64,000 nt of DNA from Triticum aestivum (taxonomy: Eukaryota > Streptophyta > Magnoliopsida > Poales > Poaceae), in NCBI RefSeq assembly GCF_018294505.1, contig NC_057811.1, positions 407,919,703 to 407,983,702 on the forward strand, given 5' to 3'. Both the position numbers and the translations under genes were made by a program. The notes beneath the pieces are model-generated. The model ran no database searches. It worked only from the letters and a program-made list of their open reading frames with translations, and was not told where the DNA came from. Below, piece by piece: positions 56,962-64,000 of the stretch (positions are counted from its first letter, which is position 1; each line of letters starts with the position of its first letter).

Positions 56962-58480
56962 GTGAGTGGGAGGAAAGTAAAATTTGATGAGGTAATTGTA
57001 CCTTCTCCCGAATTGGAGAATAGTTCATCACAGAAATCAGTTCCAGTGATGCGTACACCAATTAGTGAGGAAGTTAATGATGATGATCATAAAACTTCGG
57101 ATCAAGTTACTACAGAACTTCGTAGATCAACCAGAGCACGATCCGCACCAGAGTGGTATGGTAATCATGTACTGGAAGTCATGTTACTAGACCATGATAA
57201 ACCTACGAACTATGAGGAAGCGATGATGAGCCCAGATTCCGCGAAATGGCTTGAGGCCATGAAATCTGAGATGAGATCCATGTATGAGAACAAAGTATGG
57301 ACTTTGATTGACTTGCCCAATGATCGGCGAGCCATTGAGATTAAATGGATCTTCAAGAGGAAGACGGACGCTGATAGTAGTGTTACTATCTACAAAGCTA
57401 GAATTGTCGCAAAAGGTTTTCGACAAGTTCAAGGTGTTGACTACAATGAGAGTTTCTCACTCATATCTATGCTTAAGTTTGTCCGAATCATGTTAGCAGT
57501 TGCCGCATTTTATGAAATCTGGCAAATGGATAAACAAAACTACATTCCTTAATGGATTTATTAAAGAAGAGTTGTATATGATGCAACCAGAAGGTTTTGT
57601 CAATCCTAAAGGTGCTAACAAAATATGCAAGCTCCAGCAATCCATCTATGGGCTGGTGCAAGCATCTCGGAGTTGGAATATACGCTTTGATAAGTTGATC
57701 AAAGGATATAGTTTTATACAGACTTGCGGTGAAGCCTGTATTTACAAGAAAGTGAGTGGGAGCACTACAACATTTCTGATAAGTATATGTGACTGACATA
57801 TTGTTGATCGGAAATAATGTAGAATTATTCTGCAAAGCATAAAGGAGTGTTTGAAAGGAGTTTTTCAAAGAAAGACCTCGGTGAAGCTGCTTACATGTTG
57901 AGCATCAAGATCTATAGAGATAGATCAAGACGCTTGATAAGTTTTTTTTCAATGAGTACATACCTTGACAGGATTTTGAAATAGTTCAAAATAGAATAGT
58001 CAAAGAAAGAGTTCTTGCCTGTGTTACAAGGTGTGAAGTTGAGTAAAGACTCAAAACCCGACCACGGCAGGAAAATAGAAAGAGAATGAAGAGTCATTCC
58101 CTATGCCTCAGTCATAGGTTCTATCAAGTATGCTATGCTGAGTACCAGACCTATTGTGTACCTCACCATAAGTTTGGCAAGGGAGTACAATAGTGATCTA
58201 GGAGTAGATCACTGGACAGCGGTCAAAATTATCCTTAGTGGAATAAGGATATATTTCTCGGTTATGGAGGTGATAAGGAGTTCGTCGTAAAGAGTTACGT
58301 CGATGCAAGCTTTGACACCGATCTGGATGACTCTAAGTCACAATCTAGATACGTATTGAAAGTGGGAGCAATTAGCTAGAGTAGCTCCGTGCAGAGCATT
58401 GTAGACATAGAAATTTGCAAAATACTTACGGATCTGAATGTGACAGACCCGTTGACTAAAATTATCTCACAAGCAAAACA
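56962..58480 (+). pseudogene. reverse transcriptase and RNase H remnants of the copia element
   Basis: The RT N-terminal part reads WLEAMKSEMRSMYENKVWTLIDLP, RAIEIKWIFKRKTDADSSV and YKARIVAKGFRQVQGVDY, then stops at 57550. It resumes as FLNGFIKEELYMMQPEGF and ICKLQQSIYGLVQASRSWNIRF to 57796. The YVDD catalytic motif is not found; 57780-57820 is frame-shifted at that place. After this only short matches to RNase H survive, such as DPLTK codons near 58450. Confidence 0.85.
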
Positions 58481-58675
58481 TGATCACACCTTAGTACTAT
58501 TTGGGTGTTAATCACATAGCGATGTGAACTAGATTACTGACTCTAGTAAACCCTTTGGGTGTTGGTCACATATCGATGTGAACTATGGGTGTTAACCACA
58601 TAAAGATGTGAACTATTGATGTTAAATCACATGGCGATGTGAACTAGATTATTGACTCTAGTGCAAGTGGGAGAC

Positions 58676-60386
58676 TGAAGGAAATATGCCCTAGAGGCAA
58701 TAATAAAGTTATTATTTATTTCCTTATATCATGATAAATGTTTATTATTCATGCTAGAATTGTATTAACCGAAAACATAATACATGTGTGAATACATAGA
58801 CAAACAGAGTGTCACTAGTATGCCTCTACTTGACTAGCTCGTTGATCAAAGATGGTTATGTTTCCTAGCCATAGACAAGAGTTGTCATTTGATTAACGGG
58901 ATCACATCATTAGGAGAATGATGTGATTGACTTGACCCATTCCGTTAGCTTAGCACTCGATCGTTTAGTATGTTGCTATTGCTTTCTTCATGACTTATAC
59001 ATGTTCCTATGACTATGAGATTATGCAACTCCCGTTTACCGGAGGAACACTTTGTGTGCTACCAAACGTCACAACGTAACTGGGTGATTATAAAGGTGCT
59101 CTACAGGTGTCTCCAAAGGTACTTGTTGGGTTGGCGTATTTCGAGATTAGGATTTGTCACTCCGATTGTCGGAGAGGTATCTCTGGGCCCACTCGGTAAT
59201 GCACATCACTATAAGCCTTGCAAGCATTGCAACTAATGAGTTAGTTGTGGGATGATGTATTACGAAACGAGTAAAGAGACTTGCCGGTAACGAGATTGAA
59301 CTAGGTAGTGAGATACCGACGATCGAATCTCGGGCAAGTAACATACCGATGACAAAGGGAACAACGTATGTTGTTATGCGGTCTGAACGATAAAGATCTT
59401 CATAGAATATGTAGGAGCCAATATGGGCATCCAGGTCCCGCTATTGGTTATTGACCAGAGAGGTGTCTCGGTCATGTCTACATAGTTCTCGAACCCGTAG
59501 GGTCTGCACGCTTAACGTTCATTGACGATATAGTACTATGAGTTATGTATGTTGGTGACCGAATGTTGTTCGGATTTTTGGATGAGATCACGGATATGAC
59601 GAGGAACTCCGGAATGGTCCGGAAGTAAAGATTGATATGTGGATAGTAGTGTTTGATCTCCGGAAAGGTTCCGGAATCCATCGGAAGGGGTTCCGGATGT
59701 TTCCCGAAATGTTTGGGCACAAGAACACTTTATCTGGGCCAAAGGGGAAAGCCCACGAGGTTTTTGGAAAGCGCAAAAGGAAGTTTTGCGGAGTCCAGGG
59801 GCCAGACGCCAGGGTCCCTGGCGTCTGGGTCCAGACGCCGGGAACCCTGGTGTCTGGCCCTGGAGTCCGAGAAGGACTCTTGCCTTTCGAGTGAAACCGA
59901 CTTTGTGGAGGCTTTTACTCCAAGTTTCAACCCCAAGGCTCAACATATAAATAGAGGGGTAGGGCTAGCACCCAAGACACATCAAGAAACACCAAGCCGT
60001 GTGCCGACAACCCCGTCCCCTCTAGTTTATCCTCCGTCATAGTTTTCGTAGTGCTTAGGCGAAGCCCTGCGGAGATTGTTCTTCACCAACACCGTCACCA
60101 CGCCGTCGTGCTGCCGGAACTTATCTACTACTTCGCCCCTCTTGCTGGATCGAGAAGGCGAGGACGTCATCGAGCTGAACGTGTGCAGAACTCAGAGGTG
60201 CCGTGCGTTTGGTACTTGGATCGGTCGGATCGTGAAGACGTACGACTACATCAACCGCGTTGATAAAACGCTTCCGCTTACGGTCTACGAGGGTACGTAG
60301 ACAACACTCTCCCCTCTCGTTGCTATGCATCTCCATGATCTTGCGTGTGCGTAGGAATTTTTTTGAAATTACTACGTTCCCCAACA
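58676..60386 (+). repeat. downstream LTR of the copia element (1,711 bp)
   Basis: Same length and ends as 51879-53589, with scattered single-base differences (for example CATAGACAAGAG against CACAGACATGAG near 58870). Preceded by the polypurine-like AAGTGGGAGAC. CACTA-1 DNA resumes immediately after it. Confidence 0.93.
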
Positions 60387-61300
60387 ATTTACTCTTTGCA
60401 AAATGTAGAATAATGGCAACGCTTATAAAGAAGTTTCTTTGGGAAATTTATTGAATTATCCTTCCATCGACATGGAGAAGGGCTTTGTCCAGCCCGTGTT
60501 AACATGTAATGTAAGTTCATCCTTCTCAAGCCTTCAAACTTTGTTCTAGTATAGATTTGGATACGCATCATTTCCTCCACTGCTGTTTACTTTGCTGTTT
60601 ACATCTGATTGGATGTTTGCAACAGCTACCAGTTTTAAATTGTAGTTGTAAAAACATGTTCCTTATGCATAACAGATCCATTTATTTGCTTATATAATTG
60701 TGAAACCTGTTACGTGTCTCCTTGTTTCTCTTTCAGTCTTATCTCTTATGCCAGGCAGAACTTTAGGGAAGATAGTGAGCCAAACCATCTTGAAGAGAGC
60801 GAGATGACCCCAAGGTCCTGACTTTATGAAGACAATGAGTTGAAGCTACTCAACAGCAGATGTGAGACAACCTCTGTGCAGTCGCTGCCTCAATCAGTTC
60901 GACTTCTTCTGTGTCAACTTAAAGCGGAAAGGCTTGCTTCAGCTCAGCTCCGACTTGATGTCAATGATGCAATTAAGATCTCAAAGGACTACCCTGTGCG
61001 CTATGGTGCTATAAAGCTAGGGATGGACCATCTATCGTTGACACAACTGAGGTCTCATCATCTTGTTCGGCTGCTTGCGGTGCCCGTCCTGGCCAGGCCT
61101 AATGCCTTCTGAAGTGCTCTCAATTTTGTATATTCTTTTGTAGGCGTGTTTATATGCACTGGTGGCGACCTTTGATGCCCAGTGCATGTAATCCGCGGTC
61201 ACATTGTGCTTTACTATCACCAGTGGCGAACTTTGATTCCCAATGGATGTAATATGCCATAATTTCTTTATTGTATAGTCTAGGTTTATTCTTGGTCGGT
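60387..61300 (+). other. possible captured gene fragment in CACTA-1
   Basis: A short open frame of about 96 codons, 60822-61112, reads ..NELKLLNSRCETTSVQSLPQSVRLLLCQLKAERLASAQLRLDV.. and ends RPNAF. It is preceded by intron-like sequence: donor AAT|GTAAGT near 60507 and acceptor TTTCTCTTTCAG at about 60737, with T-rich DNA between. The start falls after an in-frame stop at 60819-60821. I do not recognise the protein. It may be a piece of the element's original gene or of a host gene. The following 190 bases contain a near-duplicated phrase (CACTGGTGGCGACCTTTGATGCCCAGTG and its variant at 61220). Confidence 0.35.
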
Positions 61301-61304
61301 ATGC

Positions 61305-62510
61305 TGCAATTTAGGCCGGAAGGTTCAATGGATCTCAGTGTTGTCGGTCTTCAGGCCGGCCCGTTACTCATATGGGCCAAAACGTGGGCCTATAATCATC
61401 TTGGGCCAGTAGCAGGTCTAAACATATAGTAGTTTTCCGCCTTTAACAGGTCAAGTGAAGTTCTGGCTAGCTGGGCCAGAGAATACCATGGGCTTTTAAC
61501 AGGCTAAAAACTAGATTGGGCTAGCATTGAGTCGAAAAATTCATGGGCCCATACAGGCCAAAACTGCCTAAGGCCCATGTTTGGTCCAAATAGGACGAGC
61601 CGTTAACAGGCCAAAATATATCTCAGGACCTGTTTGGCCCAATAAAATTATGGGCTTTAAGCAGGACGGTAATCACGCGGGTCGTAGGCCCAAAAGTGTC
61701 ACGGGCCATTATCAGATGGGCTGTAAGCAGGCCGGATTCAACGTGGGCTATAATTAGGCCCAACTGTTACATGGGCCATTAACAGGCCGATAGGCCAGTT
61801 GGGGCTGAAATTTATCCACGAAGACTACGGGTCGTTAAGAGGCCTAAAGTTACTTCGGACAAGAAATAGCCCAGTTTCTGCATGGGCCATTTGAGGCCTA
61901 AAGTTACTTCGGACAAGAAATAGCCCAGATTCTACATGGGCCGTTAAATGGCCTAAAGTTAAACCGGGCCGACAACGTCCCAGATGCACCACGGGCCGCT
62001 AACAGGCCGAAACTATTATAGGGCCGAACTGGTAAACGGGCATTTAACATGCTGAAATACAAACTTGGCTTAGAATGGGCCCAAAAGAATAGTGGCCTGT
62101 TAACGGGCCTGATCCGATATGGGCCATAATTTGGCCCTAAAACGGCAGGCTGTGAACGGGCCTGATCTGATATGGGCCTCAATTTGACCCAAAACATGGC
62201 AGCTGTTAACGGGCCAGCCCACTAGTGTCCGAAAAAATATGGTGGGCCTTTAGCTGGGCTAGCCTTTTTACCTTAAATGGGCCACTGTTGGGCTGTGCCA
62301 CGTGTCGACATATCATAGGCGTCTTCCGTCCATTGTAGGGATGACATCTGTCCCAACGATGAGCTGACGCGTGCATTATCCGGTGAATGAGAATTTTACA
62401 CATGGAAAATCCCCATTGGTTGGGGCTGTTAATGGGTTATCAGATCCAAACCGGAACCCAATAGCTTAATGACGACCCGTTACAGTGGATGCCACGTGTC
62501 GGACACCCTT
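61305..62510. repeat. GGGCC-rich degenerate repeat array of CACTA-1
   Basis: Words of the type ATGGGCCGTTAACAGGCC and GGGCCATTAACAGGCCGA recur every 25-60 bases in both orientations over 1.2 kb. One segment is duplicated in tandem at about 61837-61925 (GGCCTAAAGTTACTTCGGAC twice). No gene. Similar words occur at 24180-24440, which supports one parent element. Confidence 0.8.
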
Positions 62511-62723
62511 GACGAAAGCACATCTATGACGCGCGATTTATCGTCATGGAAGTGGACACTTCCATGATGATAATTTTGGTAATGTCATGGAACACTTCTA
62601 GGACAACACAGGTATGACTATCTTGATTCTGTCATAAAATCGTCATGGATGTACATGCATGACCGAAAACGTGACCTACTATGACAAACACGTATTGTCA
62701 TGAAAGTGTATTTTTTTGTAGTG
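62510..62723. repeat. CACTA-1 right subterminal repeats and terminal inverted repeat
   Basis: Contains TCTATGAC, TCATGGAA, GTCATGG and CTATGACAAA words like those at the left end, then the terminal repeat. The terminal 15 bases match the left end exactly. Confidence 0.85.
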
Positions 62724-63318
62724 TCCAAGCGTGCGGCTCGATGCTGTGGGACCAGATCCATGGCCTGGTGTTGTAGGCCAGGCCCCGGTGCTCCAAGCAC
62801 GCGGCTCAACACTATGGGACCAAATCCATGGCATGGTGTGGCATGCCAGGCTAGGAGCTGCAAGCATGTACCGCTTGTGAATGTGCTTAACCAAATCGAG
62901 AATAGGAGCACCGCCCATCACCGGTTTGGTGACGGGCCCATGTTGTCTTTTTTTGTGCTGACAGTGACCACCAGACCATACGTCGATTGGAGGTGGGGGC
63001 CTCTTTCCTGCAGTAACGGCGATGAGGAGCGGCGGTGGTTTGTCCTGCAAAATATGCCAAGGTTTCCTGCACTATTGGAGGCAACGGAGCTGAACAGCTT
63101 GCAACATTGCTAGTGCTTCAGAAACACCGGTGGTTGCTGGCTTGCGTGGAGAGACACGACTGCGAGCAGGAGATGCTTTTGCAACAGGGGCCCTTTTGCA
63201 ATGAAGGTTTGCAATAAGGATCTTGTTGCAATGGCGATGGGCATCGCTAGTCTGGAGATGCTTCTGCAATAAGGGTCATGTTGCAATTGCAACAAGGCTA
63301 TTGTTGCAATGTGGGCAC
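62724..63318. other. flanking repeat DNA right of CACTA-1 with 68-bp tandem units
   Basis: A 68-bp unit starts TCCAAGCGTGCGGCTC at 62724 and again at 62792 (TCCAAGCACGCGGCTC); the second ends about 62858. Beyond 63100 the sequence repeats TTGCAATAAGG / TTGTTGCAAT words. No gene is recognised; short open frames lack domain features. Confidence 0.6.
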
Positions 63319-63643
63319 TGTTGGGGATACACATAACAGGTAGGCCCACGAAGGGTTGAAATATCATACAGCATGGGGTCCACACAGCATGTAGGTCCAG
63401 ATAAATTTCATACAGACATAATATCCACTCGGACAAGCAGCATACTATCTACTCGGACAAACAACGTACCATCCACTCAGATGACAGTTCACCACTCGAC
63501 CGTACGACTCACTCGGGTATACGAAGACCAGCAGGCAGCAAAGCAATCAAAGCATCATTCTCATAGTGAAGGGTTGGTAGTGAGCTGGCATTATGGCATT
63601 CATGCCCCACTTTGTAACATAGGAGGTGAGGGGTGGCGCACTC

Positions 63644-63650
63644 TATATAA
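63644..63650 (+). promoter_or_regulatory. TATA box of the partial LTR
   Basis: TATATAA within GCACTCTATATAAGCCACCCC. The 46-bp tandem array starts 31-37 bases downstream, so transcripts would begin near the array. Confidence 0.6.
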
Positions 63651-63680
63651 GCCACCCCCACCACTAGACTTGGGGGCCTC

Positions 63681-64000
63681 GCGCATCGTCACTCTACGGG
63701 ACGCATCTACTTCACTCGGACGCCCTGTGCGTCGCCACTCCACGGGACGCATCTACTTCACTCGGACGCCCCGCGCATCGCCACTCCGCGGAACGCATCT
63801 ACTTCACACGGACTCCCCGGGCATCGCCACTTCGCGGGATGCGTCTACATCACTCGGACGCCCCGCGCATCATCACTCCGCGGGACGCGTCTACTTCACT
63901 CGGACGCCCCGCGCATCGTCACTCCGCGGGAGGCATCTACTTCACTCGGACGCCCAGGGCGTCGCCACTCCGCGGGACGCGTCTACATCACTCGGACGCC
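63681..64000. repeat. 46-bp tandem repeat, about 7 copies to window end
   Basis: Units begin GCGCATCGTCACTCTACGGG at 63681, then at 63727, 63773 and onward at 46-base steps; consensus includes ACTCCGCGGGACGC and CTACTTCACTCGGACGCC. The array continues past 64000. Confidence 0.9.

Larger units (their letters stand above)
51690..60386 (+). mobile_element. copia element (BARE/Angela-like), decayed, with extra truncated upstream unit
   Basis: Layout: truncated 3' internal end (51690-51878), LTR (51879-53589), internal domain (53590-58675), LTR (58676-60386). The first 190 bases repeat 58486-58675 almost exactly, up to GTGCAAGTGGGAG before each LTR, so a second internal domain once lay upstream. 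LTRs start TGAAGGAAATATGCCC and end TTCCCCAACA. The coding region follows copia order (gag, protease, integrase, RT, RNase H) but is riddled with stops and shifts, whereas the two LTRs are the same length and differ at scattered positions only. Confidence 0.88.
562..62723. mobile_element. CACTA-1, outer CACTA (En/Spm-type) transposon, heavily nested
   Basis: Both ends are seen directly. Left is CACTACAAAAAAATA at 562-576; right is its exact reverse complement at 62709-62723. Flanking trinucleotides are TCT (559-561) and TCC (62724-62726), a one-mismatch 3-bp duplication. Removing the element joins the tail of one 68-bp repeat unit (GTAGGCCAGGCCC..ATGC) to the head of the next (TCCAAGCG), as in the intact unit boundary at 62792. 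I infer that 62.2 kb of present sequence is one insertion whose own DNA is about 6 kb. No transposase is visible in its own segments, so it is probably non-autonomous. Part of its middle may be lost between 24899 and 60387, where nothing belonging to it is seen. Confidence 0.85.
63319..64000 (+). mobile_element. start of an LTR cut by the window edge
   Basis: TGTTGGGGATACACATAACAGG has an LTR-like TG start, and 325 bases later there is a TATA box followed by a tandem array. The candidate duplication at left is GGCAC (63314-63318); the other end is outside the window. Family not identified. Confidence 0.45.

Noticed and set aside
63681..64000. CRISPR-like or coding repeat array
   Set aside because: Uniform 46-bp tandem units without spacers, within an LTR.

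Overview
The window looks like intergenic DNA from a large grass genome, most likely Triticeae (wheat, rye, barley or Aegilops). I base this on LTRs with the start TGATACGTCTCCAACGTATC, a BARE/Angela-like copia LTR beginning TGAAGGAAATATGCCC, CACTA elements with TTTGCCGTC subterminal repeats, and the absence of any convincing host gene. Nearly everything is transposable element, and most of it can be resolved into one nested stack.

Outer layer: a CACTA transposon (CACTA-1) runs from 562 to 62723. It has matching 15-bp ends and sits at the boundary of a 68-bp tandem repeat whose two halves flank it. Its own DNA is only about 6 kb: 562-2252, 13420-14315, 23764-24899 and 60387-62723. The rest is later insertions.

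Insertions, left to right. (i) CACTA-2 (2253-13419) is a near-complete element with a TNP2 transposase gene (one frameshift), a TNPA/Ptta-type gene (one stop, one frame break), a long hairpin upstream of TNP2, a 30-bp minisatellite and a truncated gypsy 3' end. (ii) Gypsy G (14316-23758, plus strand) is a two-LTR Athila-like element with gag, protease and a 3' ORF but no reverse transcriptase or integrase. (iii) A minus-strand gypsy stack (24900-51599): element E received C, C received A (25621-45010, an Athila-like gag-pol element), and A received a solo LTR B (26694-28269) in its LTR and element D (32180-39784) in its integrase. Target duplications are visible for A (CATAT), B (GAGCA) and D (ATGCC). 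(iv) A decayed copia element (51690-60386) has a full internal domain between two 1,711-bp LTRs and a second, truncated 3' internal end upstream.

Beyond CACTA-1, 62724-63318 is flanking repeat DNA. A further LTR with a 46-bp tandem array begins at 63319 and runs off the window.

Working relationships: A carries gag-pol domains. D, C and G lack RT and integrase but keep LTRs, tRNA-Asp-type primer sites and polypurine tracts, so they look like non-autonomous elements mobilised in trans. The best leads are the intact 447-codon ORF of D, which has no recognisable relative; LTR-like GC-rich blocks just upstream of the 3' ORFs of both A and G (possible second promoters); extra polypurine-tract copies and a repeated ATAAGTGAAGC motif shared by D and C; and a 220-nt hairpin upstream of TNP2.
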